Shown here in pieces: positions 23,210-31,843 of a stretch of DNA of 33,368 nt. The notes beneath the pieces are model-generated. The model was not told the DNA's origin. It searched no databases and saw nothing but the letters and a program-made list of their open reading frames with translations. The stretch comes from JAZNQN01 sp045656005 (GTDB lineage: Bacteria; Bacillota; Clostridia; UMGS1883; UMGS1540). How positions within the stretch are numbered: the stretch's first letter is position 1; each line of letters starts with the position of its first letter. The stretch spans positions 1-33,368 of the forward strand of contig JAZOQG010000054.1 of NCBI GenBank assembly GCA_045656005.1, given 5' to 3'. The position numbers were made by a program, and so were the translations under genes.

Positions 23210-24625
23210 TCAGGACTTTTTAAGAGTAAATGAAAAACGTGCCCATTTATCTTTTTCGCTCTCTGCCTTTATTTTCTCACCGTGGTTATTAATTATACTG
23301 CTTACCATGTAAAGTCCGAGTCCCATACCATTTTTGTCAAAGCTCCTCGATTTGTCGGATTTATAAAATCTTTCAAATATATACTGAAGCTCTTCTTCGT
23401 CCATTCCTATTCCCGAATTTTCAACTGTAATGCTTATTTTGTAATCAAAATCGCTTTCAACTCTTATTTTTATATATCCGCCTTCAATATTAAATTTGAT
23501 TGCGTTATCTATAAGATTTGTCATAACCTGTGAAATTGAATCCTTGTCCGCAAAAACGAATTCGCTTTCATGCTCAAAGTCTATGCCAACATCAAGTTTT
23601 TTGTCGGTAATCTGCTTTTCGAAACGCAAAATCGTAACTCTTATAAGCTCATTTATGTCAAAACGCTTAAAGTTTAATGAAGTTTTTCCCGCATCAAATC
23701 TTGAAAGCATTAAAAGTTTCGTTACAAGCCTTGCAAGGCGCCTTGTTTCATCAAGCACGATTTTTAAATACTTTTCTTTGTCCTCTTCTGCAATCGTTCC
23801 ATCGAGTATCCCTTCGACAAAGCCTGAAATTGTTGTCATGGGTGTTCGAAGTTCGTGAGAAACATCCGATATAAAACTTGAACGCATAGCCTCCAATGCT
23901 TTAAGGGACTTCGACATTTTGTTAAAGTTTTCCGCAAGCTGTGCAATATCCGTATTACCGTAAGCTTTAACCTCTGTGTCATATTTTCCTTTTGCAATGT
24001 CCTTTGCCGCCTTGTTCATTTCTCTTATTGGGCGTGATATTTTTTTTGAATAAAAATACATGATCACCATTACGAGCAAAAACGTTGCGCCTATCGTTAT
24101 TAAAAACGTATTGAAAAAATAATATTTATACTCGTTTACAACGGGCACGGGAACAGATGCAAATGTTGCTCCCACAATTTTTCCGTCAGTTTCAAGCGGA
24201 ATTCCCACAGTAAGATATGTTCCTTCAAAAAGCCCTCCGAGGTTTCCTACCTCGGTAAGTTTATTTCCCGAAAGCACACTGCCCGCATGGCTTTTGTCAG
24301 GTTTTTTTTCCTGAAAATGTACTTTCGCATTTTCGCTTTCAATAACGTTTCCAAAATTGTCAATAATAAAAATAATTCCGTTTATTTTTATTGCCGCATC
24401 ATTTACACTTTTTTGCAGAAACATTTCAACCTTTGGTGTTCTGTTGGAGAGATAAAACGAGGTTATATCGTTAATTCTCATTGCCTCGCCCTCAAGTGCA
24501 TGTCCCCTGTCTTTTATAAAAAAGTCACCCAAAACTCCCATTAAAACTGTTCCTGTTACGGTAACCAATACAAACATTATTATAAAGCTTGCAAAAATAA
24601 TTCTCGAATAAATAGTTTTGAGCAC
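23210..24625 (-). CDS. Membrane sensor histidine kinase
   Basis: 471 aa. TM1 (about 9-33), an extracytoplasmic sensor domain of about 130 residues (Cache/PAS-like, IIFIIDNFGNVIE), TM2 (168-191), HAMP linker (about 192-245), HisKA with phospho-acceptor His257 (DVSHELRTPMTT), and HATPase with N box (DNAIKFN), G1 (ENSGIGMDEEEL), F box and G2 (GMGLGLYMV). It is a complete, apparently active class I kinase. GTG start directly after the response regulator's TAA stop; the ribosome binding site GAGGTGA lies inside the end of that gene. The pair resembles systems that sense envelope or secretion stress, and the neighbouring htrA gene fits that, but the signal is not visible in sequence. Confidence 0.95.
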   Translation of the reverse strand: MLKTIYSRIIFASFIIMFVLVTVTGTVLMGVLGDFFIKDRGHALEGEAMRINDITSFYLSNRTPKVEMFLQKSVNDAAIKINGIIFIIDNFGNVIESENAKVHFQEKKPDKSHAGSVLSGNKLTEVGNLGGLFEGTYLTVGIPLETDGKIVGATFASVPVPVVNEYKYYFFNTFLITIGATFLLVMVIMYFYSKKISRPIREMNKAAKDIAKGKYDTEVKAYGNTDIAQLAENFNKMSKSLKALEAMRSSFISDVSHELRTPMTTISGFVEGILDGTIAEEDKEKYLKIVLDETRRLARLVTKLLMLSRFDAGKTSLNFKRFDINELIRVTILRFEKQITDKKLDVGIDFEHESEFVFADKDSISQVMTNLIDNAIKFNIEGGYIKIRVESDFDYKISITVENSGIGMDEEELQYIFERFYKSDKSRSFDKNGMGLGLYMVSSIINNHGEKIKAESEKDKWARFSFTLKKS

Positions 24626-25312
24626 TTATTTCACCTCAAATTTGTATCCTACACCCCAAACGGTTTTAAGACTCCAACCTTCATTTACTCCTTCAAGCTT
24701 TTCGCGAAGTCTTTTTACATGCACGTCAACTGTTCTGGAGTCGCCGTAATAATCAAAATCCCAAACTTCTTCCAAAAGTTGTTCGCGTGTAAACACTCTG
24801 TTGGGGTGCGATGCGAGAAAATGCAAAAGCTCAAGTTCCTTTGGTGGAACATCCATTTCCTCATCACCTACACGAAGCTCATAGTTTGTAAGACTTATGT
24901 AAAGTCCCGGAAGAGAAACATCTCCGCCACCGTTTTCAGGTTTTACTTCGTATCTTCTTAAAACCGCACGGATTCTTGCAGAAAGCTCTTTTGCCTCAAA
25001 TGGTTTTACTATATAGTCATCCGCCCCCATTTCAAGCCCCAAAACCTTGTCAAACGTTTCTCCTTTTGCAGTGAGCATTATAATCGGAACATCGCTCTCT
25101 CCTCTTATCTCTCTGCAAACTCTTATCCCGTCAATTTTCGGAAGCATTATATCAAGAATAATAAGGTCAGGTGTGTAGCTTTTAAACTTCTCCAAAGCCT
25201 CCTCCCCGTCATACGCAAAGGAAACTCCAAACCCTTCTTTCTTAAGATATAAACCTATAAGGTCACAAATATTCTTGTCGTCATCAACAACCAGTATTTT
25301 GATTTCACTCAT
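24626..25312 (-). CDS. OmpR/PhoB-family response regulator
   Basis: 228 aa. Receiver domain with acidic pocket Asp10-Asp12 (LVVDDDK), phospho-acceptor Asp54 (LIILDIMLP), Thr81 and Lys103 (DDYIVKPF). The C-terminal winged helix (about 130-228) has PPKELELLHFLASHPNRVFTREQLLEEVWDFDYYGDSRTVDVHVKRLREKL, the OmpR/PhoB recognition unit. ATG start with an AGGGGG ribosome binding site. It is immediately followed by its kinase gene without a gap. Candidate targets are its own promoter and htrA, since both upstream regions contain the palindrome TGTTAACA. Confidence 0.96.
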   Translation of the reverse strand: MSEIKILVVDDDKNICDLIGLYLKKEGFGVSFAYDGEEALEKFKSYTPDLIILDIMLPKIDGIRVCREIRGESDVPIIMLTAKGETFDKVLGLEMGADDYIVKPFEAKELSARIRAVLRRYEVKPENGGGDVSLPGLYISLTNYELRVGDEEMDVPPKELELLHFLASHPNRVFTREQLLEEVWDFDYYGDSRTVDVHVKRLREKLEGVNEGWSLKTVWGVGYKFEVK

Positions 25313-25345
25313 ATGAAAACCCCCTGATTTTTAACTCTTAAATCT

Positions 25346-25374
25346 ATATTAACACATTTTTTAGAAATATTGAA
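25346..25374 (-). promoter_or_regulatory. Candidate promoter of the two-component system operon
   Basis: On the minus strand TTCAAT (25369-25374), 17 bp, TAATAT (25346-25351) preceded by TGT (extended -10). TGTTAACA at 25405-25412 lies upstream and recurs upstream of htrA (23164-23171), a possible autoregulatory site. Confidence 0.45.
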
Positions 25375-25453
25375 GATTTATTTTAAATTTATTGGTAAAT
25401 TTTTTGTTAACAACTTTCATTTTTTGTTTTCCCAAAAAATAGATGTTTTGTAA

Positions 25454-25482
25454 TTGACTTTTTTTCTTTGGTATGATAATAT
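25454..25482 (+). promoter_or_regulatory. Promoter of the ychF-metF-metH operon
   Basis: TTGACT (25454-25459), 17 bp, TAATAT (25477-25482) preceded by TGA. The leader is about 37 bases, too short for a SAM or cobalamin riboswitch. Confidence 0.7.
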
Positions 25483-25525
25483 TATAAGTTGAACTTAATA
25501 TGTAATTTAGGAGATGTGATATATA

Positions 25526-26620
25526 ATGAAACTCGGCATTGTCGGATTACCAAATGTTGGAAAAAGTACACTTTTTAATGCTATTACAAAAGCGGGTGCT
25601 CAAAGCGCAAACTACCCTTTCTGCACAATTGAGCCGAATGTAGGAATAGTTTCTGTTCCCGATAAGCGCCTTGACGTTCTGGCAGAAATGTACAATCCCG
25701 AAAAATACACACCTGCATTTATTGAATTTGTTGATATTGCAGGTCTTGTAAAAGGTGCAAGCCGTGGCGAAGGTCTTGGAAACAAGTTTTTGTCACACAT
25801 TCGTGAAGTTGATGCTATTATCCACGTTGTTCGTTGTTTTGATGATGGTGAAATCGTTCACGTTGACGGAAGTGTTGACCCGATACGTGATATTGAAACC
25901 ATAAATTTAGAGCTTGTTTTTGCAGACCTTGAAACAGTTGAAAAAAGATTTGAACGCCTTGCAAAGCTCATTAAAACAGGCGAGAAAAAATATGTCGCCG
26001 AAAAAGAAGTTTTAGAAAGACTTAAAACACTTCTTGAAGCAGGAAAGCCTGCCCGTGCACTCGAGCTTTCAGAGGAAGAGGCAGAACTTATAAGAGATGT
26101 AAATCTCCTTACCGACAAAAAAGTTATTTATGCAGCAAACATGAGCGAGGGCGAAATAGGTGACTGTGACAATAACAAATATCTTAAAGCCGTTGAAGAA
26201 TTTGCCGCAGGCGAAGGCTCAAGTGTTTTACCCATATCCGCAAGAATTGAAGAAGAGATTTCAACTTTAGATGATGACGAAAAGGAAATGTTTTTAAGTG
26301 AGATGGGTCTCTCCTCTTCGGGACTTGACCGTCTTGTTGAAAAAAGCTATGACCTTTTAGGTCTTATAAGCTACCTTACTGCAGGACCGAAGGAAGTAAG
26401 AGCATGGACAATAAAGAGAGGAACACTTGCTCCTCAGGCAGCAGGCAAAATTCACACCGACTTTGAAAAGGGCTTTATCCGTGCCGAGGTTGTGCCTTTT
26501 GATACACTCGTAGAGTGTGGCTCAATTGTAGCAGCAAAAGAAAAAGGTCTTGTTCGAAGCGAAGGAAAAGAATACGAAATGCACGATGGTGACGTTGTTG
26601 TATTCAGATTTAACGTATAA
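25526..26620 (+). CDS. ychF: Ribosome-associated ATPase YchF (OBG family)
   Basis: 364 aa, standard length. The P-loop GLPNVGKST (residues 7-15) is followed by the family stretch FCTIEPNVGIV. The switch region has DIAGLVKGASRGEGLGNKFL, where a Leu replaces the catalytic Gln of other GTPases (HAS-NTPase type). Nucleotide specificity is set by NMSE (residues about 206-209), the YchF variant of NKxD that favours ATP. A coiled-coil helical insert (about 125-190) and a C-terminal TGS domain (KEVRAWTIKRGTLAPQAAGKIH...) complete the protein. YchF binds ribosomes and is linked to oxidative stress and translation start choice in other bacteria. It is first gene of the operon and separated from metF by 13 bases. 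Confidence 0.97.
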   Translation: MKLGIVGLPNVGKSTLFNAITKAGAQSANYPFCTIEPNVGIVSVPDKRLDVLAEMYNPEKYTPAFIEFVDIAGLVKGASRGEGLGNKFLSHIREVDAIIHVVRCFDDGEIVHVDGSVDPIRDIETINLELVFADLETVEKRFERLAKLIKTGEKKYVAEKEVLERLKTLLEAGKPARALELSEEEAELIRDVNLLTDKKVIYAANMSEGEIGDCDNNKYLKAVEEFAAGEGSSVLPISARIEEEISTLDDDEKEMFLSEMGLSSSGLDRLVEKSYDLLGLISYLTAGPKEVRAWTIKRGTLAPQAAGKIHTDFEKGFIRAEVVPFDTLVECGSIVAAKEKGLVRSEGKEYEMHDGDVVVFRFNV

Positions 26621-26633
26621 AGAGAGTGATTTA

Positions 26634-27503
26634 ATGTATATAAAAGATATATTAATCAAAAATGATGTAACCCTTTCTTTTGAAATGTTTCCCCCCAAAC
26701 CCAATATGCCGACAGACAGCGCACTCGCGGCAGCAGAAGCTCTCACTTCCCTAAAACCTGATTTTATGAGTGTTACCTGCGGCGCAGGCGGAAGCGGAAA
26801 AGGGAGCACCACAATAGAGGTCGCATCACACATACAAAACAAATTAAATACTACTGCCTTGGCACACCTGACTTGCGTTATTTCTTCAAAAGAGCAAATA
26901 AGAAATACTCTTAAGAGCCTTAAAGACGAAAATATTTCAAACATTCTTGCCCTCCGTGGGGACATTCCCACAGACGGCACTTTTGACCCGAGCAAAATGG
27001 AATTCAAACATGCCATTGACCTTGTGAGAGAAATCAAGGAGTTCGGGGGATTTTCCATAGGCGGTGCATGTTATCCCGAAGGACACGTTGAAAACGAAAG
27101 CGTTGAGGAAGATTTATGCTATCTTAAAGAAAAGGTTGATGCAGGTGTGGATTTTCTCACAATTCAGCTTTTCTTTGACAATAACACTTTTTACGGGTTT
27201 CTTTACAGAGCGGCAAAGAAAAACATAAATGTTCCCATTATCGCAGGGGTTATGCCTGTTACAAGCCGCAGTCAAATTAAGAGAATGTGCTCGCTTTCAG
27301 GCTCAGTTTTAACATCCAAATATAAGAATATGCTCGATAAGTTTTATGACAAACCCGAGTCCTTAATGAAGGCAGGAATCGCCTATGCCACAGAGCAGAT
27401 TATAGACCTCATTTCAAACGGCGTTTCGGCAATACATATCTACACCATGAATAAACCCGAAATTGCACGGAAAATAACTGAAAATTTAAGAGGTATTATA
27501 TGA
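26634..27503 (+). CDS. metF: Methylenetetrahydrofolate reductase
   Basis: 289 aa from ATG 26634. A longer frame reaches back into ychF, but the family start (VTLSFEMFPPKP near residue 12) fits only this ATG, which has a weak GAGAGTGAT site. It reduces methylene-tetrahydrofolate to methyl-tetrahydrofolate with FAD. Visible motifs: FEMFPPKP with the conserved Glu, SVTCGAGGSG, LALRGDIP, GGACYPEGH, FLTIQLFFDN and PIIAGVMPVTS. It supplies the methyl donor used by MetH encoded two genes downstream. The stop overlaps the next start by four bases (ATGA), so the genes are coupled. Confidence 0.96.
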   Translation: MYIKDILIKNDVTLSFEMFPPKPNMPTDSALAAAEALTSLKPDFMSVTCGAGGSGKGSTTIEVASHIQNKLNTTALAHLTCVISSKEQIRNTLKSLKDENISNILALRGDIPTDGTFDPSKMEFKHAIDLVREIKEFGGFSIGGACYPEGHVENESVEEDLCYLKEKVDAGVDFLTIQLFFDNNTFYGFLYRAAKKNINVPIIAGVMPVTSRSQIKRMCSLSGSVLTSKYKNMLDKFYDKPESLMKAGIAYATEQIIDLISNGVSAIHIYTMNKPEIARKITENLRGII

Positions 27504-28021
27504 ACACGCAGGAAATTTTAAGATTTTTAGGTATTACAAAACGTGATGCCGAAATTGAAAAATTAATAGAAAGTCAATGGACAGAGGTTGATATTTTTTC
27601 ATCAAAAAGGCATAATTTTGTGCCTTTTTCTATTTTATCTCCCCCTTTTCCTTTGGAAGGCGAGGATATAAAGAGGCATCTTGAAGGTTGTAAAAATGGA
27701 TATTTCTTTGTTGCAACACTTGGTAGCGGCATTGATACACTTCTGCGCAAAAAGCAACTTACATCAATGCGTGATGCAATGGTTTTTGATGCAGCGGCAA
27801 GCTCGTATCTTGAGGAATACTGTGATGCAGTTTGTGAAGAATATTCCAAAAAACACAAAATCACTTCACGTTTTTCACCAGGGTACGGCGATTTTCCTCT
27901 TTCAGTTCAGCCCTCCCTTTTAAAAGCCGCAAATGCTGACAAAATCGGCATTTCGGCATTAAATAGTCTTATGATGGTGCCGACTAAAAGTGTGTCGGCA
28001 ATAATTGGTATAAAGGAGTAA
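27500..28021 (+). CDS. Stand-alone methionine synthase reactivation (AdoMet-binding) domain protein
   Basis: 173 aa. It matches the C-terminal activation domain of cobalamin-dependent methionine synthase: the SAM-binding motif RFSPGYGDFPLSVQ (residues 124-137), followed by LN..MMVPTKSVSAIIGI, and upstream FFVATLGSGID. In Escherichia coli MetH this domain is fused at the C-terminus and binds AdoMet for reductive remethylation of oxidised cob(II)alamin. Here it is a separate gene between metF and a metH that lacks it, so it should act in trans, as described for Thermotoga maritima. ATG start overlapping the metF stop. The stop is followed by the metH ribosome binding region. Confidence 0.92.
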   Translation: MNTQEILRFLGITKRDAEIEKLIESQWTEVDIFSSKRHNFVPFSILSPPFPLEGEDIKRHLEGCKNGYFFVATLGSGIDTLLRKKQLTSMRDAMVFDAAASSYLEEYCDAVCEEYSKKHKITSRFSPGYGDFPLSVQPSLLKAANADKIGISALNSLMMVPTKSVSAIIGIKE

Positions 28022-28025
28022 AGCT

Positions 28026-30368
28026 TTGTTTAAAAATTTACTTGGAAAAAAACTTTTATTTATAGACGGTGCGATGGGCACAATGCTTGGGAAATGCGAG
28101 TGTCTCCCTGAAATTCTTAACATTAAGGATAGTGAGAGAATAAAAAACATACATCTCGCCTACCTCGAGGCAGGTGCCGATATTATAACCACAAACACCT
28201 TTGGCGGGAATAGTTTAAAGCTCGAAGGTAGTGGCTACAGCACAAAAGAAATAGTGGAAAGCGGTGTGAAAATTGCAAGAGAATGTGCTGACAGATATGG
28301 TGCTTTTGTAACACTTGACATAGGTCCTACGGGAAAGCTTTTGGCGCCTATGGGCGACCTTCCTTTCGAAAAAGCATATGATATTTTTTCTGAAATGGTT
28401 TTGGCAGGAAAAGATGCAGATTTAATTTCCATCGAAACCATGACCGACACTTATGAACTTAAAGCTGCAGTTTTGGCGGCAAAGGAAAACTCTGATTTGC
28501 CCGTTATCGCTCAGGTAAGCTGTGACAAATCAGGAAAACTTTTATCAGGATGCGACCTTTTGGCAGTAATTGCAATGCTTGAAGGTTTAAGAGTTGATGC
28601 GATAGGTCTTAACTGCGGTTTTGGTCCAAAAGAATTTATTCCGCTTTTTGAAACACTTAAAAAGTATTCTTCCATACCTATAGCCTTACTTCCAAATGCA
28701 GGTATGCCAAAGGTTGTGGGAAGTGAAACAAAATATGATTTTACCCCCGAAGAATTTTCCGATGTAATGCTTTCCTTTGCAAAAGAAGGGGCGCATCTTC
28801 TCGGGGGATGCTGCGGTACAACTCCTTCTCATATCCGCCTTACAAAAGAAAAATGTAAAGATATAAATGCCGTACCTCTTACAGAGAAAGACTGTACCAT
28901 TATATCTTCTTACGGAAGTTCAGTTTTAGTTGATAACTCACCAATTATTATAGGTGAACGCATAAACCCAACGGGAAAGAAAAAGCTAAAAGAAGCTCTT
29001 ATAAATGACGATATAAATTACATTTTAAAGGAAGGTATTGCGCAGGTTGATAAAGGCGCCCTTGTTCTTGATGTAAATGTCGGCATGCCTGAAATTGACG
29101 AAGCCGAAATGCTTACGAAAGCCACATATAAATTGCAGGAAATTTTGTCTGCACCTTTGCAGCTTGATTCATCAAACCCTGCCGCACTCGGGAAAGCTAT
29201 GCGAATATATAACGGCAAGCCTATGATAAACTCCGTAAACGGAAAAAAAGCATCTATGGATGCCATTTTCCCACTTGTAGCAAAATATGGTGGTGTTTTA
29301 GTCGGTCTTACACTTGATGAGCGCGGTGTTGCCGAAACTTGCGAAGAAAAAATAGAAATAGCAAAAAAAATTATTGCGGAAGCGAAAAAATATGGAATTT
29401 CAAAAAAGGATATTGTAATTGACCCTCTCACCCTCACCGTAAGTTCAAACCCAAAAGCAGCAATGGAAACTTTAAAGGCAGTAAAAGTTTTGACGGAAAA
29501 AATTAAAGTTAATACTGTACTTGGTGTTTCAAACATATCCTTCGGTCTTCCCGAAAGAATAAATATAAACACTGCGTTTTTAACAATGGCACTGCAAAAT
29601 GGTCTTAAATTTGCAATCATGAACCCACTTTCTGAGCCTATGATAAACGCATTCGCATCATATAATGTTCTTTTTGCAAATGACACCGATTGCAAAAATT
29701 ATATCTCCCTTTTTGCAGGAAAAGAAAAAAGCAGTTTACCGACACCGCAACAAACTGAATATGACCTTAAAACTCTTATAACTTTAGGTTTTAAAGACGA
29801 AACAAAAGCGGCTTGCGTAAGTCTTTTGAAAAAAGAAAAACCGCTTGACATTATAAACTCATATATTATCCCTGCACTTGACGATGTTGGAGCAGATTAT
29901 GAAAAGGGAAAAGTATTTCTCCCAAACCTTCTCTCATCTGCAGAAGCTGCGCAAAATGCTTTTTCGGCAATCAAGGAAAGTAGTGTGTCTGCTGAAAGGC
30001 AGGGTGAAAAAATACTTTTGGCAACTGTTTACGGAGATATTCACGATATAGGAAAAAACATTGTAAAACTTCTTCTGGAAAATTACGGATTTTGTGTTTT
30101 CGATTTAGGTAAAGACGTATCTCCCCATAAAATCCTTGAAGTTGCGAAAAATGAAGATATTAAACTTATCGGTCTTTCCGCTCTCATGACAACAACTGTT
30201 TCAGCTATGCAGGAAACCATTACCCTTTTAAGACAAAACGAACCGAACATCAAAATAATGGTCGGCGGTGCAGTACTTACTGAAAGCTATGCAAAAGAAA
30301 TCGGTGCAGATTTTTATGGAAAAGATGCCCTCTCTGCAGTAAATTATGCAAAAAACATATTAAATTAA
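28026..30368 (+). CDS. metH: Cobalamin-dependent methionine synthase lacking the activation domain
   Basis: 780 aa. TTG start supported by AAAGGAG (28012-28018) seven bases upstream, giving MFKNLLGKKLLFIDGAMGTML. Homocysteine domain (1-290) with zinc ligands Cys197 (GLNCGFGP) and Cys262/Cys263 (GGCCGTTP). Pterin-binding domain from about 305 (IIIGERINPTGKKKL, DVNVGMPEIDE). Cobalamin cap and Rossmann domains (about 590-780) with DIHDIGKNIV, His673 being the lower axial cobalt ligand, and GLSALMTTTVSAM. It transfers a methyl group from methyl-tetrahydrofolate via cobalamin to homocysteine. The protein stops after the B12 domain, about 350-450 residues shorter than the E. coli enzyme, because the activation domain is encoded by the preceding gene. 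It is last gene of the operon. Confidence 0.97.
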   Translation: MFKNLLGKKLLFIDGAMGTMLGKCECLPEILNIKDSERIKNIHLAYLEAGADIITTNTFGGNSLKLEGSGYSTKEIVESGVKIARECADRYGAFVTLDIGPTGKLLAPMGDLPFEKAYDIFSEMVLAGKDADLISIETMTDTYELKAAVLAAKENSDLPVIAQVSCDKSGKLLSGCDLLAVIAMLEGLRVDAIGLNCGFGPKEFIPLFETLKKYSSIPIALLPNAGMPKVVGSETKYDFTPEEFSDVMLSFAKEGAHLLGGCCGTTPSHIRLTKEKCKDINAVPLTEKDCTIISSYGSSVLVDNSPIIIGERINPTGKKKLKEALINDDINYILKEGIAQVDKGALVLDVNVGMPEIDEAEMLTKATYKLQEILSAPLQLDSSNPAALGKAMRIYNGKPMINSVNGKKASMDAIFPLVAKYGGVLVGLTLDERGVAETCEEKIEIAKKIIAEAKKYGISKKDIVIDPLTLTVSSNPKAAMETLKAVKVLTEKIKVNTVLGVSNISFGLPERININTAFLTMALQNGLKFAIMNPLSEPMINAFASYNVLFANDTDCKNYISLFAGKEKSSLPTPQQTEYDLKTLITLGFKDETKAACVSLLKKEKPLDIINSYIIPALDDVGADYEKGKVFLPNLLSSAEAAQNAFSAIKESSVSAERQGEKILLATVYGDIHDIGKNIVKLLLENYGFCVFDLGKDVSPHKILEVAKNEDIKLIGLSALMTTTVSAMQETITLLRQNEPNIKIMVGGAVLTESYAKEIGADFYGKDALSAVNYAKNILN

Positions 30369-30370
30369 GA

Positions 30371-30407
30371 AAAAATGGGGATGTAATTTTTTTACATCCC
30401 CATTTTT
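30371..30407. terminator. Bidirectional terminator after metH
   Basis: A perfect 16-bp stem (30371-30386 with 30392-30407) with a five-T loop, T run on one side and A run on the other. It follows the metH stop and also lies downstream of the convergent radA gene. Confidence 0.88.
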
Positions 30408-30472
30408 GGCAGTGGTTTGTGTAAAGTCAGGAATAAAAAATATAGCTAAGTTTTTCAACAAGTTACAAAGTA

Positions 30473-31831
30473 TTATTCTACAAGATACGAAAGTGCTTCT
30501 CTTACAGATTTTACTGCATGTATTTTTGCATTTGAAACTGTGCCGAGTGCACGGGCATTTTCTTTTGGAATTATAATTTCATCAAAGCCCATTTTAATGC
30601 TTTCTGAAACTCGTTTCGAAATATTTGAAACGCTTCTCACTTCTCCCGTAAGTCCCACTTCGCCTATAAACACCATGTTTTTAGGAATTTCCATATTCTT
30701 ATGGCTTGAAACTATTGCCGCTATAACAGATAGGTCTATGGCAGGCTCAAGTATTTTAAGTCCGCCTATTATATTTATGTAAACATCCTGCACGGAAAGG
30801 CGAAATCCTACTCTTTTTTCCAAAACTGCTACGAGCATATTAAGTCTGTTTAAATCAAAGCCGGTTGTCATTCTTCTTGGAATACCAAAAGCGGTTGTTG
30901 CCACAAGCGCCTGAATTTCGGCTAAAATAGGTCTGCTTCCTTCAACAGCACATGCGACTGCGGAGCCTGGTGTGCTTTGAGGTCTTTCAGAAAGCAGGGT
31001 TTCGGAAGGATTTGCAACCTCAGAGAGTCCTTTATCCGTCATTTCAAAAACACCTATTTCATTTGTTGAGCCGAAACGGTTTTTAACTGCACGCAGTATT
31101 CTGTAGCATTGCTGCCTCTCTCCTTCAAAATAAAGTACGCAGTCAACCATGTGCTCAAGCACACGAGGACCTGCAATAGAACCATCCTTTGTAACATGTC
31201 CCACAAGGAAAACTGCACTGTTTCCGCCTTTTGCAAATCGCATGAGACGCATTGTAATCTCTCTTACCTGCGAAACACTTCCTGCGGCACTTTGAATTTC
31301 GGGTGTAAACATGGTTTGCACAGAGTCAATAATTACTGCGGCAGGCGAAAGTTTTTCTGCCTGCAAAATTGCGCTGTCAATATTTGTTTCACCAAGGATA
31401 TAAAGGTTATCGTTTAAAACACCGAGTCTGTCCGCACGAAGTTTCAGCTGACGCGGTGATTCCTCTCCCGAAATATATAAAACATTGCCCTTCGTGCAAA
31501 GTGCACTGCAAATCTGCAGAAGAAGGGTTGATTTTCCGATTCCGGGCTCACCGCCTACAAGTGTAAGTGACGAGGGCACAACTCCCCCGCCCATTACAAG
31601 GTCAAGCTCCCCGACTCCCGTATTTATCCTCGCCTCATCATCTGCTGATATATCGCCGATAAGGCTCGGGGGATTATCTGAAAATATGTCTGCCGATTTT
31701 ATTTTTACCGTAGCAGGTGCTATAATTTCTTCTAAAAATGTATTCCAGTTATTACATTCTGGACATTTCCCGAGCCATTTACTCTCCTCATGCCCACACT
31801 CACTGCAGACAAATTTTGTCTTTGTTTTCAT
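30473..31831 (-). CDS. radA: DNA repair protein RadA (Sms)
   Basis: 452 aa, standard length. N-terminal zinc finger (CSECGHEESKWLGKCPEC, residues 9-26), RecA-like core with Walker A GGEPGIGKSTLL and the RadA-specific KNRFGSTNEIGVFEM motif, then a Lon-protease-like C-terminal domain (VFIGEVGLTGEVRSV) without protease activity in the family. RadA is a DnaB-like branch-migration helicase that extends D-loops during recombination and transformation. ATG with GGAGGT six bases upstream. It lies 12 bases downstream of the nucleoside kinase gene and is probably co-transcribed with it. Confidence 0.97.
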   Translation of the reverse strand: MKTKTKFVCSECGHEESKWLGKCPECNNWNTFLEEIIAPATVKIKSADIFSDNPPSLIGDISADDEARINTGVGELDLVMGGGVVPSSLTLVGGEPGIGKSTLLLQICSALCTKGNVLYISGEESPRQLKLRADRLGVLNDNLYILGETNIDSAILQAEKLSPAAVIIDSVQTMFTPEIQSAAGSVSQVREITMRLMRFAKGGNSAVFLVGHVTKDGSIAGPRVLEHMVDCVLYFEGERQQCYRILRAVKNRFGSTNEIGVFEMTDKGLSEVANPSETLLSERPQSTPGSAVACAVEGSRPILAEIQALVATTAFGIPRRMTTGFDLNRLNMLVAVLEKRVGFRLSVQDVYINIIGGLKILEPAIDLSVIAAIVSSHKNMEIPKNMVFIGEVGLTGEVRSVSNISKRVSESIKMGFDEIIIPKENARALGTVSNAKIHAVKSVREALSYLVE

Positions 31832-31843
31832 AATATACCTCCA

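Noticed and set aside
25483..25525. Possible SAM or cobalamin riboswitch before the methionine genes
   Set aside because: The leader is about 37 bases, and metF follows ychF after only 13 bases, so no aptamer fits.
26550..26633. N-terminal extension of MetF overlapping ychF
   Set aside because: The extra residues are out-of-frame ychF sequence and do not resemble MetF. The family start fits ATG 26634.
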